Source: Pseudalkalibacillus sp. SCS-8 (GTDB lineage: Bacteria; Bacillota; Bacilli; Bacillales; Fictibacillaceae). Taken from it: a DNA stretch of 64,000 nt. Of the stretch, positions 1 to 8,942 are shown one piece after another. The stretch covers positions 372,001-436,000 of the forward strand of contig NZ_CP143541.1 in the NCBI RefSeq assembly GCF_040126055.1, in the 5' to 3' direction. Under the pieces are notes generated by a model. That model was given only the letters and a program-made list of their open reading frames with translations, had not been told where the DNA came from and did not search any database. The number at the start of each line of letters is the position of its first letter. The stretch's first letter is position 1. Made by a program: the position numbers and the translations under genes.

Positions 1-29
1 GGAATAGATTTTAGCGAGAAGGAGTACCG

Positions 30-551
30 ATGAAAAATAAAAACACGATCCTGATTCTATTAAGCATTTTGTTAACCATCTCGGCGGGATTTCATATCTA
101 TCAGCAACAACAAATCAGGCAGCTAAACCACCAGATGATGCAGCAAGCCCATCAGTTCCCAGTTATGATGAATCATTTGGTAGAGGTTAACGAACGAATA
201 AATCGACTAACTGTGGAGAACGCAACAAGTGACGACATTGAGGATCTTTATCTATATCTCAGGCAATGTATTGCCATGAATGAACAAGCGCTACACGCCG
301 TTTCCTATTATTACGAAGTAGATACCCAAATACTCAATCATGTGTTGCTTCAGGATGTATTTGAAATGATCAATCTTTTGCCGCATAACAAACAACTCGA
401 TGATGAGACCCTCTCATCATTAAAAGAAAAGAATCAAAGGTTGTCGCTCATACTCAATACGGTCTACAAGGCTGGTGGAGAACCTTATTACCAGAATAAA
501 TTTGATCAGATACAACGCTATTTCGAAGAGCTGAATAAGCAAGAGCTATAA
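30..551 (+). CDS. Hypothetical membrane-anchored protein
   Basis: A 173-residue protein of no family I recognise. Residues about 6-22 are a hydrophobic segment after a Lys/Asn-rich start (MKNKN), so it is either a signal anchor or an uncleaved signal peptide. The rest is polar, Gln-rich and probably helical, which suggests a single membrane anchor with an extracytoplasmic helical domain. AAGGAG lies 7 bases before the ATG. It stands alone, with the next gene 76 bp downstream. The function is unknown; existence of the gene is well supported by the ribosome binding site and codon pattern. Confidence 0.75.
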   Translation: MKNKNTILILLSILLTISAGFHIYQQQQIRQLNHQMMQQAHQFPVMMNHLVEVNERINRLTVENATSDDIEDLYLYLRQCIAMNEQALHAVSYYYEVDTQILNHVLLQDVFEMINLLPHNKQLDDETLSSLKEKNQRLSLILNTVYKAGGEPYYQNKFDQIQRYFEELNKQEL

Positions 552-627
552 TACCAAAGCTTGCCAAGGTTAACGTTCCTCTTTTTAGGGAATGAACCCT
601 ATACGAACAAATTGAAGGAGGAGAACC

Positions 628-1254
628 ATGGCAAACTTACACGCACTAGTCTTGAACTGTTCATTGAAATCGAGTGATGAGACATCCAATACGCAAGCGC
701 TGATCGACCGGTCGCTTGAGATCCTGAAAAGTAAAGACGTGACAGTCGATATCGTCCGTCTAGCTGACTATAACATCGAGTACGGCATCACCGATGATGC
801 CGGAGAAGGAGACGACTGGCCGCAAATCTTTGAAAAAGTGAAAGCCGCGGACATCGTGATTTTCGGGACTCCTCTATGGCTCGGTGAAAAAAGCAGTGTT
901 GCAGCTCTTGCGATTGAACGCCTATATGGAGCAAGTGGATTCACGAACGACAAAGGACAATCCATTTTCTATAACAAAGTGGCAGGTGTCGTCATCACAG
1001 GAAACGAGGACGGTGCGAAAAATGCGGCATGCTCCATCCTTTATGCCCTTTCCCATATCGGATTCACCATCCCGCCGAACGTCGATCCATACTGGGTAGG
1101 AGAGGCTGGACCAGGACCATCCTACATAGAAGCAGGCGGTGAAGATCATGAATTCACGCAGAAAAACATCAAAACAATGAGCCACAACCTCGTCCATTTC
1201 GCCCGCATGCTGAGAGAACACCCAATTCCAGCAGAAGGCAATACGATGGAATAA
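628..1254 (+). CDS. NAD(P)H-dependent FMN reductase / flavodoxin-fold oxidoreductase
   Basis: A 208-residue flavodoxin-fold protein of the NADPH-dependent FMN reductase family. The N-terminal strand (LHALVLNCSLKSS) is followed by a phosphate-binding loop region, and the FGTPLWLGEKSS segment near residue 90 is the typical second FMN contact loop. VVITGNEDGAKN near residue 125 is the third loop. Such enzymes reduce flavin or quinones in the cytoplasm using NAD(P)H. The start is set by GAAGGAGGAGAACC just before the ATG. It appears monocistronic and ends before a strong terminator at about 1296. The exact substrate cannot be told. Confidence 0.85.
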   Translation: MANLHALVLNCSLKSSDETSNTQALIDRSLEILKSKDVTVDIVRLADYNIEYGITDDAGEGDDWPQIFEKVKAADIVIFGTPLWLGEKSSVAALAIERLYGASGFTNDKGQSIFYNKVAGVVITGNEDGAKNAACSILYALSHIGFTIPPNVDPYWVGEAGPGPSYIEAGGEDHEFTQKNIKTMSHNLVHFARMLREHPIPAEGNTME

Positions 1255-1295
1255 CGAACAAACCATAAGAGTCTACTGCAAAAAAATATCGAAGC

Positions 1296-1338
1296 AAAAC
1301 GCACTGGATTTCACAAAGAAATTCACAGTGCGTTTTTT
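1296..1338 (+). terminator. Rho-independent terminator after FMN reductase
   Basis: AAAACGCACTG pairs with CAGTGCGTTTTTT across a 19-base loop. The T-run follows the right arm, so it terminates plus-strand transcription about 40 bp after the reductase stop. Confidence 0.85.
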
Positions 1339-1519
1339 CATTGTTAAATATAGATGTTAATAAGCATATGGATTCATATCGTGTTGTGATTTTGTCGGAT
1401 GTCCCAAGAGAACTAGAAATATATGTTAAAATTCAGGTGTGCTATATTGATGATTGTTATTCAACAAAAGGTCAGTTTCGTTGAATAAGAAAAGATGAAA
1501 AACGAAAGGAACATATATT

Positions 1520-1840
1520 ATGGATTACGGTTGGCTTAACATTGCTAGTCTCATACTTGGACTTATTGCTTGGATACTTCCTGTTATTAACCTCATAAGT
1601 GATAATAAACAGGAGAATAAGAGATGGATAGTTTTTACTTTTACAAGCATTAGTGCTTGTGCTGGTTCAATATTTTTTCAACTCTACTATAATTATCATC
1701 TGGTAAGAATTGAGGATTGGTCTGCACTGATGGATACAACTGGTGCTGTTGTTTTCATTTCAGCATTACTACTTATTGTTACGATCATATCCAATGCAAT
1801 TACTTTAGTCGTATATCGTCGCAAAGCGGTTACGAAATAG
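1520..1840 (+). CDS. Small membrane protein, unknown
   Basis: A 106-residue protein with about three hydrophobic segments (residues 5-25, 36-55, 73-98) and a basic C-terminus (YRRKAVTK). It is preceded by GAAAGGAAC. I do not recognise a family. It is the first of a set of small AT-rich membrane or hypothetical genes between 1.5 and 3.9 kb that look like accessory DNA compared with the flanking genes. Confidence 0.65.
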   Translation: MDYGWLNIASLILGLIAWILPVINLISDNKQENKRWIVFTFTSISACAGSIFFQLYYNYHLVRIEDWSALMDTTGAVVFISALLLIVTIISNAITLVVYRRKAVTK

Positions 1841-2026
1841 AGGGATCATAAATATCATCGAACATAGAAAAACCATAGGGATAGATAGCACCAAAATTAA
1901 TGTTCATTGCGATTGCCCTCATATCGTTACCAGTGAAGTTTTGGTATGGGCAAACAATAGTTAAATATTATCCTTTTGATATCTTTCTTTACTCCTCAAC
2001 AGAGACAAATTTGGGAGGTGTATTAC

Positions 2027-2431
2027 ATGTTAAAAAAGAAAGTTAGAACATTAGAATATAAACAAATGGACTTTAACAATCCAAGAAATAATCACCAAAA
2101 ATTCTTTATTAGATATATGAAATTTATGCATATATTTTCATTCTTTACTAGAGGAATTACTCAGTCGGTTGCAAGAGGCGACCACACTTATACATTATTG
2201 TTCTTTTTTCAGAGAGAAGATTATGCAAATGGGAACTTTATTGAAATTACCAATGTTGAAGGGAATGGAAAAGACTCTTATATTTACTATCAAATAAAGA
2301 AAGTTGAGGATTGTGAAAAGGGTATATTAAAAATTAAAAATACTAGATATGTTTATGGACTTATTGAATATGATCAAGGCGTTAACATGAACGGTGTATA
2401 CGATTTATGTGATATTAGAGAAGATAACTAA
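2027..2431 (+). CDS. Hypothetical protein
   Basis: A 134-residue protein beginning MLKKKVRTLEYKQ. The reading frame is open further upstream, but GGGAGGTG placed 7 bases before the ATG at 2027 decides this start. It is AT-rich, with alternating aromatic and charged residues suggesting a beta-rich soluble fold, and no signal peptide. No family recognised. A U-tailed hairpin follows at about 2459. Confidence 0.65.
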   Translation: MLKKKVRTLEYKQMDFNNPRNNHQKFFIRYMKFMHIFSFFTRGITQSVARGDHTYTLLFFFQREDYANGNFIEITNVEGNGKDSYIYYQIKKVEDCEKGILKIKNTRYVYGLIEYDQGVNMNGVYDLCDIREDN

Positions 2432-2458
2432 TAAAAATATTGTTGATTACTCTAGAAA

Positions 2459-2496
2459 CGGGGCGTATCCAGAATAGGATGTGTCTTTTTTTTCTT
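2459..2496 (+). terminator. Probable terminator
   Basis: GGGGCGTATCC, a short loop, then GGATGTGTC and a T-run. The stem relies on G-U pairs but is followed by seven T residues. Confidence 0.5.
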
Positions 2497-2562
2497 ATTA
2501 AATTAATGATTGAGTTAGGTCTAATATTTTGAAATAATTGGTATTAAGTAAAGGGAAGTTTT

Positions 2563-3120
2563 ATGGGGGCTTGTATGCTTATAAAGAATAAAAAATTGGT
2601 TGTCATTATAGTTACTGTGTCTTTATTAGGGGTTATATTTCTTTATATTTATTTGAATAGTTCATTTTATCTCAATGGTAATGATAAAGAATCTATAATC
2701 AAAACAATACAATCTATAGATATGCATAAGAATTCAACTATTGAATTAATAGAGATTAAAGATATAGGGGAGCAAAGGATAGTTCCATTTGTAGATAATG
2801 GAAGACCTGGTTACATTCACTTTGTAAAAAATAAATATGGAAATTACGAGTGGAAGGGTACCGAAAGAAGTGGAGGACCTCTTTCTGATTTTTTAATTCA
2901 CAATAGAAATGGCGAAGAAGGTAAATTCAACTTATTACTTCTTATAGTAACTACCAAAGAAAATAAAGTTGCTAAAATGGAATTAAATGTTAATGGTTAT
3001 GTTTTTGTGGAACAATTTGATATGAATAAGAACTCGGCAACATGGATTGAGTTACCAAAGGAAAAAGAAATGAGATTTACTTATAATTACTACGATGAGA
3101 ACGGCAACTCAATAGAATAA
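2563..3120 (+). CDS. Hypothetical protein with N-terminal membrane anchor
   Basis: A 185-residue protein with a positively charged start and a hydrophobic stretch at about residues 10-32 (VVIIVTVSLLGVIFLYIYL), then an exposed polar domain with several beta-type segments. It is likely a membrane-anchored extracytoplasmic protein. AAAGGGAAG precedes the ATG at 2563; a second ATG at 2575 is possible. No family recognised. The codons are AT-rich like its neighbours. Confidence 0.65.
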   Translation: MGACMLIKNKKLVVIIVTVSLLGVIFLYIYLNSSFYLNGNDKESIIKTIQSIDMHKNSTIELIEIKDIGEQRIVPFVDNGRPGYIHFVKNKYGNYEWKGTERSGGPLSDFLIHNRNGEEGKFNLLLLIVTTKENKVAKMELNVNGYVFVEQFDMNKNSATWIELPKEKEMRFTYNYYDENGNSIE

Positions 3121-3222
3121 CACAAATTCTTTGCTGCTCATTCCATAATAAGAGGCGATAATCCAGGAAGAAAGTTTAAGGGGCTTAAGCCGGTATTAAA
3201 AAGTAATAAGGAGTGTTTATTA

Positions 3223-3402
3223 TTGACTTTCTTCAACGAATTTTTAATCTGGACGTTTTTAGCTTTTATTCTATTATTTTTAACAGTAATCGTATTATTT
3301 AGGGGGATTTCCCAGAGGTATAGTGAACCCAATAAAGAATTGAAAGAACGTGTTCGTAATTTAGAAAGACAGGTTAATGAACTAGATAATAATAAAAAAT
3401 AG
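3223..3402 (+). CDS. Small single-pass membrane protein (DUF4083-like)
   Basis: A 59-residue protein with a TTG start that is easy to miss. AAGGAGTG lies 5-6 bases before TTG. It has an N-terminal transmembrane helix (residues 7-26), then a charged helix with a heptad-like pattern (ELKERVRNLERQVNEL) probably forming a short coiled coil. The layout resembles the small DUF4083-type membrane proteins of Bacillus, but that assignment is inference. The antisense frame is longer yet has no ribosome binding site. Confidence 0.6.
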   Translation: MTFFNEFLIWTFLAFILLFLTVIVLFRGISQRYSEPNKELKERVRNLERQVNELDNNKK

Positions 3403-3509
3403 TAATCCATAATCGGAGCATTGTAAGTTAGCATCGAAAATAACTGGAAATTAAGGGGACAACAACGATATATGCACTACAAACGATACCATTAATATAT
3501 TTTGCTATT

Positions 3510-3836
3510 ATGCTAGGGATAATCGCGCTATATAGAATCGTAATGCTATTTTTGAGCAGATCAAAATCAGATAAGATTACTGAATGGCTTGTTATTACTT
3601 TATGTATATTCTACTCGATAACTTTCTTCTTAATCGATTTAGAAATCTTTGAAGCATCTGTACACTTATTTTGGGGAGTAGTTTTATTAGTTGTAGGTGG
3701 AATTTTTAAACAAATATATCTGTTTAGTAACGGAGCACATGATCAGCGTGTAGATGCAGGTAAAAGACTGATAAGTGTAGTAGTTATAGTCGCTGCAGCA
3801 TTGCTTGTCATTGGACTTGTTGCATTAACTGCATAA
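3510..3836 (+). CDS. Small membrane protein, start uncertain
   Basis: A 108-residue (or longer) protein with three to four hydrophobic segments and a short cytoplasmic loop (NGAHDQRVDAGKR). The ATG at 3510 has no ribosome binding site. The frame is open and hydrophobic upstream (YALQTIPLIYFAI), and a good AAGGGG site lies at 3453-3458, so translation probably begins near 3468. In frame there is only ATA there; the ATG at 3472 is out of frame and runs seven codons to a stop. Restoring one G after that ATG would join it to the main frame. No family recognised. Confidence 0.55.
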   Translation: MLGIIALYRIVMLFLSRSKSDKITEWLVITLCIFYSITFFLIDLEIFEASVHLFWGVVLLVVGGIFKQIYLFSNGAHDQRVDAGKRLISVVVIVAAALLVIGLVALTA

Positions 3837-3885
3837 TGAGATTGAACAGCTTTTACAAATATCCGAAGTTCACTAAAATTCTTTT

Positions 3886-4046
3886 CTACCGCTTAGTGTC
3901 CTTATTTTTAGAAGTCAGATAATATCCGAAATATCCTCCTGCTAACATGCCAAGTCCTGACAAAATGCCGCTTCCAAGACCGCTGAAAAAATATGCGACG
4001 ATAAAAGCGGTAACGGACATTATAACGGGGAACCAAACGAGCGCAT
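3886..4046 (-). CDS. Small glycine-rich membrane protein, 5' end disrupted
   Basis: The minus strand encodes a hydrophobic Gly-rich segment followed by YLTSKNKDTKR. The in-frame ATG at 4020 would give 44 residues but has no Shine-Dalgarno site. A good GAGGTGA site lies at 4051-4057, and the ATG at 4046 just after it is one base out of frame, giving an eight-codon peptide. Adding one G (ATGCGC to ATGGCGC) would give a continuous 53-residue protein. It is therefore either a recent pseudogene, a sequencing indel, or a protein starting at the internal ATG. Confidence 0.45.
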
Positions 4047-4085
4047 CACATCACCTCAAAAGGAATCATCATACTTCCATGATAC

Positions 4086-4121
4086 CAAAAAACAAGCCCT
4101 GAGCGACTAACGCTTAGGGCT
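4086..4121 (-). terminator. Terminator of the 4107-4286 gene
   Basis: On the minus strand AGCCCTAAGCG pairs with CGCTCAGGGCT, followed by a T-run (A-run at 4086-4092 on plus). The stem starts inside the last codons of the minus-strand gene. Confidence 0.75.
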
Positions 4122-4286
4122 GACGTTTTTCACGTTTTGAACAATCAGATGACGAAGTACTCTGTACAGAAACCCGCCAATGAAAAAGCCGATTCCATAG
4201 CTGAGGGCAGTTGGAAGACCTCCCTGGACAAAACCTGCAAAGAACCCGACGACTGCCATCATGAACGGCGCTGCAACAAATTGCAT
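4107..4286 (-). CDS. Small membrane protein, unknown
   Basis: A 59-residue protein starting [16 protein letters not shown], with two hydrophobic segments rich in Gly ([15 protein letters not shown]) and a basic tail. AGAGGTGG lies 5 bases before the ATG at 4286; a GTG nine bases upstream overlaps that site and is unlikely. It is divergent from rlmCD and terminated by a hairpin overlapping its stop. No family recognised. Confidence 0.6.
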   Translation of the reverse strand: MQFVAAPFMMAVVGFFAGFVQGGLPTALSYGIGFFIGGFLYRVLRHLIVQNVKNVSPKR

Positions 4287-4425
4287 GCTTACCACCTCTT
4301 CTCCTATCGTTACGATTCAGTATGCCCAAAAACATCCATGGAAAAATCATCAGCCAATTTTGTTTGCAGACCGCTATTTGTGCTACAATCAGATAAGAAT
4401 TTTACGAGCGGAAGAAGGAAAAAAC

Positions 4426-5805
4426 ATGTCCAAGAAAGCATTACCCGTCCAAAAAAACGATATCGTGAACGTCACGTTCCAGGATCTCTCCCATGATGGC
4501 GCAGGTGTAGCGAAGGTCGACGGCTATACCCTTTTCGTACCAAGAGGCTTACCAGGGGAAGAAGCGAAAGTGAAGGTCATCAAGACGAAGAAAGGCTTCG
4601 GGTTCGGCAAGCTGCTGGAGGTGACGAAGGAAAGCGAGCACCGTACAACACCACCATGCCCAATTTACAAGCAATGTGGTGGCTGTCAGCTTCAGCACCT
4701 GACGTACGAAGGACAGCTCGAATACAAGCGCAAGCAAGTCCAAGACGTATTGGAACGGATCGGGAAGCTGAAGGACGTGAATGTACTGCCGGTCTTAGGT
4801 ATGGACGACCCGTGGCGCTACCGGAACAAAGCGCAAGTCCCGGTCGGTGAGGAAGAAGGCGGACTGATCACTGGTTTCTATCAAAAAGGAAGCCACCGCA
4901 TCATCGACATGAAGGAATGCCTCATCCAGCAGGAAGCGAACGACCTTGTCGTCCAGACGGTAAAAGAGATCGCCAACCACTACGGCATCCGGGCATATGA
5001 CGAACGCTCCCATAAAGGAACGCTCCGTCACGTCGTCGCGAAATACGGCCAAAACACCGGACAGATTATGGTCGTGCTCGTTACGAAAGGAAAAGAACTA
5101 CCGAATAAGAAGAACATTGTCGCAGACATCGTCGAGCGCATTCCGAATGTGAAATCGATCGTACAAAACATCAATCCGAAGAAAACGAACGTCATTTTCG
5201 GAGACAAAACCGAAGTCCTTTGGGGCGATGAGTATATTTACGACACGATTGGGGACATCAAATTCGCGATTTCTGCCCGTTCCTTCTATCAAGTAAACCC
5301 GACCCAAACGAAAGTACTTTATGACAAAGCACTAGAATACGCACAGCTCGAAGGAAATGAAACGGTCATCGATGCCTATTGCGGCATTGGTACAATTTCG
5401 TTGTTCCTCGCGCAAAAAGCGAACAAAGTGTACGGAGTCGAAATCGTTCCAGAAGCGATTGAAGATGCAAGACGAAATGCAGAACTGAACGGAATGGAAA
5501 ACGTGGAATTTGAAGTAGGGGAAGCGGAAACCGTCATCCCAGCCTGGTATGGAAAAGGAATAAAAGCCGACACCATCGTCGTCGACCCACCACGAAAAGG
5601 CTGTGAAGAATCTCTGCTCAACACTATTCTCGACATGAAACCGAACCGCGTCGTCTACGTATCCTGCAACCCAGCAACCTTAGCCCGGGACCTCGCCATT
5701 CTAGAAGAAGGCGGATACGAAACCCAACAAGTTCAACCTGTTGATATGTTTCCACATACTACGCATGTGGAATGTGTAGCGCAAATCATAAGAAAAGTCA
5801 ACTAA
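4426..5805 (+). CDS. rlmCD: 23S rRNA (uracil-5-)-methyltransferase, RlmCD/RlmD family
   Basis: A 459-residue SAM-dependent enzyme that makes 5-methyluridine in 23S rRNA; the B. subtilis family member (YefA) has this length and modifies two sites. Residues 8-70 form a TRAM RNA-binding domain. Cysteines in [14 protein letters not shown] near residue 75 fit the iron-sulfur cluster motif. The C-terminal half has the SAM site ([14 protein letters not shown]), the DPPRKGC motif near residue 390 and the SCNP motif. The frame extends upstream to 4261, but GAAGAAGGAA before the ATG at 4426 sets the start. The AT-rich defence block begins just after it. Confidence 0.93.
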   Translation: MSKKALPVQKNDIVNVTFQDLSHDGAGVAKVDGYTLFVPRGLPGEEAKVKVIKTKKGFGFGKLLEVTKESEHRTTPPCPIYKQCGGCQLQHLTYEGQLEYKRKQVQDVLERIGKLKDVNVLPVLGMDDPWRYRNKAQVPVGEEEGGLITGFYQKGSHRIIDMKECLIQQEANDLVVQTVKEIANHYGIRAYDERSHKGTLRHVVAKYGQNTGQIMVVLVTKGKELPNKKNIVADIVERIPNVKSIVQNINPKKTNVIFGDKTEVLWGDEYIYDTIGDIKFAISARSFYQVNPTQTKVLYDKALEYAQLEGNETVIDAYCGIGTISLFLAQKANKVYGVEIVPEAIEDARRNAELNGMENVEFEVGEAETVIPAWYGKGIKADTIVVDPPRKGCEESLLNTILDMKPNRVVYVSCNPATLARDLAILEEGGYETQQVQPVDMFPHTTHVECVAQIIRKVN

Positions 5806-5879
5806 ATATATAGGTATTATTTTATTGTTTGTTATTAGGACTTTTAAAATACTTTATAATCTTATTAAGTAATTGAGTT

Positions 5880-5911
5880 GGCAGTGGGGATTAATAAACC
5901 CGCTGCCTTTT
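5880..5911 (+). terminator. Terminator between rlmCD and the CBASS operon
   Basis: GGCAGTGGG pairs with CCCGCTGCC, followed by TTTTAATT. It separates rlmCD from the defence operon. Confidence 0.75.
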
Positions 5912-6077
5912 AATTAGAAAAATAAGGAGATCTTTCCTATATTAATTCACATTTTATACTTTTATATATTCCTCCTTATTAACATTTCTCATTGAAATAT
6001 TACAATAAAATCTCTAATTCGAATAAAAGTTGTGTTACAATATAGAAAATTATGTAAATTTTAGGAGGGTGTTCCAT

Positions 6078-7118
6078 ATGGTGTTATGTAAAACCCAATT
6101 CAATGAATTTCACAACAAAATTAGGTTAAAAGAAGAAAATGAATTACTTAAGAGTAAACGAGATATAATCATAAAACGTATTAAGGAACATATGCCAGAA
6201 GGAAACTATAAGTCTTTTGAAATCTTTAACCAAGGATCGTATGCAATGCATACCGGTATTAAACCAATTGATGACGATTATGATATTGATGTTGGATTAT
6301 ATTTTGATATGTCAAAAGATGACATAACACCTCTAGAAGCAAAACAATTGGTGTTTGATGCTATTGGTGATCATACAAACAATGTGAAAATTAAAAAGCC
6401 TTGTGTTACAGTCACTTATTCAGCAGGATATCACGTTGATATTGCAATATATGCAGCATCTAACAGTGATGGAAAAACATATCTTGCAAAAGGAAAGCCT
6501 ACTAGTAATGAAGATGATATCTTTTGGGATTTATCTAATCCTAAAGATCTGATCAAAGAGATAAGAGACCATCTTTCTGATGTAGATGACCGCAAACAAT
6601 TTCGCCGTATAGTAAGGTATTTAAAAAGGTGGAAAGATGAAAAATTCACAAAAGGAAATGGTATGCCTACTGGGATTGCCCTTACATCCTGTATATATCA
6701 TTGGTTATGTATTCAAAAAGATGTCGATCCATTTACCGGAGCAAAATCTTATAGAGATCTAGATGCATTAATTAATGTTGTGGATCAAATACTTTCTCGG
6801 TTCACGTATGATTTTGTGGAGATTGATGGAGAATATGTTTCTATGCCTAGGCTATACGTAAATCTACCAGTTGAACCTTGGCCAGAATTATTTGAGAAAA
6901 TGACCTATAAACAAATGACTACTTTTAAGAAGAAGTTAGAAAATCTTTTAGAAGCACTGAAAGAAGCAAGAGGGAAGTCAGATCCTACAGATGCTGCAGA
7001 AATTTTACAGCAGCAGTTTGGTAATGATTTTCCTGTCCCCCCAAGACCTGCTACAGGAAAAAGATCAGCAGCAAAAGCAGTGATACCAAGTTCAGAATCT
7101 GCGAAAGAGTGGGAATAG
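6078..7118 (+). CDS. CBASS cyclic-oligonucleotide synthase (CD-NTase)
   Basis: A 346-residue CD-NTase, the sensor enzyme of a CBASS anti-phage system, which makes a cyclic nucleotide second messenger on infection. The nucleotidyltransferase core shows GS at residues 53-54, the metal-binding pair D69-I-D71 (DDDYDIDVGLYF) and the third acidic residue D121 (GYHVDIAIY). A helical C-terminal part follows. AGGAGGG before the ATG at 6078 decides the start. The stop abuts the Cap2 start with no gap. In type II CBASS the C-terminal residue is conjugated by Cap2; here the chain ends SAKEWE, so it carries Glu instead of the usual small residue. The nucleotide product cannot be read from sequence. Confidence 0.92.
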   Translation: MVLCKTQFNEFHNKIRLKEENELLKSKRDIIIKRIKEHMPEGNYKSFEIFNQGSYAMHTGIKPIDDDYDIDVGLYFDMSKDDITPLEAKQLVFDAIGDHTNNVKIKKPCVTVTYSAGYHVDIAIYAASNSDGKTYLAKGKPTSNEDDIFWDLSNPKDLIKEIRDHLSDVDDRKQFRRIVRYLKRWKDEKFTKGNGMPTGIALTSCIYHWLCIQKDVDPFTGAKSYRDLDALINVVDQILSRFTYDFVEIDGEYVSMPRLYVNLPVEPWPELFEKMTYKQMTTFKKKLENLLEALKEARGKSDPTDAAEILQQQFGNDFPVPPRPATGKRSAAKAVIPSSESAKEWE

Positions 7119-8942
7119 ATGCCTTGTTTAATTCAAAAGATAAAAGAAGAGTTAGAGTACATTGACCAAAGTATTATAAATAATATTGATTTGATAAGTA
7201 ATATTGATCCTGGAAAGTATAGGGGATGTGAAACTGTAGCTAATTTATCAATAGAAGTAAATGGCGAGCCCACTGTAATAAAGGTGGGTTTTCCTAATTC
7301 ATTTCCAAATATGCTTCCGATGTTCTTTGATAAAGAAGACCATTTTGGCATAATACCTCACAAGGAACTAGATGGTTTCCTTTGCTTTACAAGAAGCGAA
7401 ACATTAATTATTGATGAAAGGTATCCTGCATCAATTCTATTAAACTGCTTAGAGAAGGTAATTAGTGTAGTCGAAGACGGTGTAAGAGGTGACAATAAAA
7501 TAGATTTTCTCCTGGAATTTGAAGAATATTGGAAGAGAGGCGTACCCACAGTTCTATATAGTCATATAGATACAAAAAACCAAACCGTACGAATGCTGGA
7601 ACTTTGGTGGAACAAGTTAAAAGAGGATAGTTCTTTATTGATTGCAGGAGAAAAAAATCAACCTTTAAAGCAAGTAATTAAAAAAGTATTTCATATAGAT
7701 ATTGATAAAGCAGACAGATACCGTTGTATTTACTTTCCTTTAAATCCTGAGACCTTTTTGAAACCACCAATTAAAGAAGAATGGAATTTTAAAACACTTA
7801 AGGATATAATTTTTGATAATTTAACACCGTGTAATGAAAGGATCTTTCGAAAAATTCTCAAAAGTCCTGATAATAATGTTAAAGCTGGAATAGATTTTAT
7901 TGTAATAGGCTTGCCTCTTCCTAATGAGAATACAGCATTGTTTGGTTACGTAATTAGTGGACATCTGCCTAATGCCAAAAATAAAGTTATGGGAAAAATA
8001 CATCCTTTTACATTAAAGCCCAAAGACCCAAAGCTGTTAAAATTAAAAATACATCGATGGCACCCCAATCATATGATAAATCGAACCGGAGGAAATACAT
8101 TATTATCTAACAAACACGTCCTTATAGTAGGTGCCGGTTCAATTGGTAGTGAAGTTGCAATTAGATTTGCAAAATCCGGTGTAGGAAAAATCTCTCTAAT
8201 TGATGATGATGTACTTGAATTGAACAATATACACAGACACGCATTAGGTTGTGATCAAGTATTTGATGTGGATGAAAAATTAGGTTTTTATAACAAACCT
8301 AAAGTACAAGGTATTAAGGAAGAAATAAATCGGAAATATCCTTTTACACTTGTTAAATCCTTTCCAAACGAATATATGAAAGTATGGGAAGAAGGAAAGA
8401 TTGATTTAAATGAAATAGATTTAGTAGTAGTAGCCATAGGTGCTCCAAATCAAGAAATGCTTATTAATCGAAAAATGATACAACAAAATAACCCACCTCC
8501 TGTACTATACACTTGGGTCGAACCATTAGGAATAGGGGGACATACGCTTGTTACGTTAAATTCTGTAAAAGAAGGTTGTTATCAATGCTTGTTTAAGGCG
8601 GATGGAGAACAACCTATTTTCAATAGATCTGCCTTCGCTAAACCATTTCAAGAGTTTTCGAAAACTGTAACCGGATGTGGATCGGTATTTACTCCTTATA
8701 ATTTTATGGATAGTGAACGTACAGCGATGTTAACTGTAGATACGGGGATTAAAGTGTTATTGGGAAAATTAGATGATAATCCGTTACTCTCCTGGAAAGG
8801 GGAAATTGTAACATTTAAAGAACAGGGATTTGAAACAACCACTCGTTATTCATTTAGTCTAGAAGATTTGTATAAATCAAGATATCTCTACAAGGACGAA
8901 AATTGTATAGTCTGTTCAATAGAAAGGAAGGATTCACATTAA
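7119..8942 (+). CDS. cap2: Cap2, E2-E1 ubiquitin-transferase-like CBASS protein
   Basis: A 607-residue fusion of an E2-like and an E1/ThiF-like domain. Type II CBASS Cap2 conjugates the CD-NTase C-terminus to target proteins and primes the enzyme. The likely E2 cysteine is C89 (DGFLCF). The adenylation domain begins near residue 330 with GAGSIGSE at 338-345 and an acidic NTP-binding segment (IDDDVLELNNIHRH). C520 (TVTGCGS) is the candidate E1 cysteine. The pairs CYQC (487-490) and CIVC (596-599) probably bind zinc. The ATG follows directly on the CD-NTase stop, so the two are translationally coupled. Confidence 0.92.
   Translation: MPCLIQKIKEELEYIDQSIINNIDLISNIDPGKYRGCETVANLSIEVNGEPTVIKVGFPNSFPNMLPMFFDKEDHFGIIPHKELDGFLCFTRSETLIIDERYPASILLNCLEKVISVVEDGVRGDNKIDFLLEFEEYWKRGVPTVLYSHIDTKNQTVRMLELWWNKLKEDSSLLIAGEKNQPLKQVIKKVFHIDIDKADRYRCIYFPLNPETFLKPPIKEEWNFKTLKDIIFDNLTPCNERIFRKILKSPDNNVKAGIDFIVIGLPLPNENTALFGYVISGHLPNAKNKVMGKIHPFTLKPKDPKLLKLKIHRWHPNHMINRTGGNTLLSNKHVLIVGAGSIGSEVAIRFAKSGVGKISLIDDDVLELNNIHRHALGCDQVFDVDEKLGFYNKPKVQGIKEEINRKYPFTLVKSFPNEYMKVWEEGKIDLNEIDLVVVAIGAPNQEMLINRKMIQQNNPPPVLYTWVEPLGIGGHTLVTLNSVKEGCYQCLFKADGEQPIFNRSAFAKPFQEFSKTVTGCGSVFTPYNFMDSERTAMLTVDTGIKVLLGKLDDNPLLSWKGEIVTFKEQGFETTTRYSFSLEDLYKSRYLYKDENCIVCSIERKDSH

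Noticed and set aside
1900-2046. Plus-strand 48-codon hydrophobic frame starting ATG at 1900 before the 2027 gene
   Set aside because: No Shine-Dalgarno site, it overlaps the supported start at 2027, and the frame ends within that gene.
3138-3434. 98-codon minus-strand frame
   Set aside because: Antisense to the SD-supported TTG-start gene at 3223-3402; it has no ribosome binding site of its own.
4261-4425. 55-codon N-terminal extension of rlmCD
   Set aside because: The family starts near the TRAM domain and the ribosome binding site lies just before 4426.
4137-4496. 119-codon plus-strand frame before rlmCD
   Set aside because: Overlaps the minus-strand small membrane gene and the rlmCD start, with charged low-quality composition and no ribosome binding site.
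5806-6077. tRNA gene or phage attachment site at the island start
   Set aside because: No tRNA-like fold or integrase found; the gap holds a terminator and AT-rich promoter DNA only.
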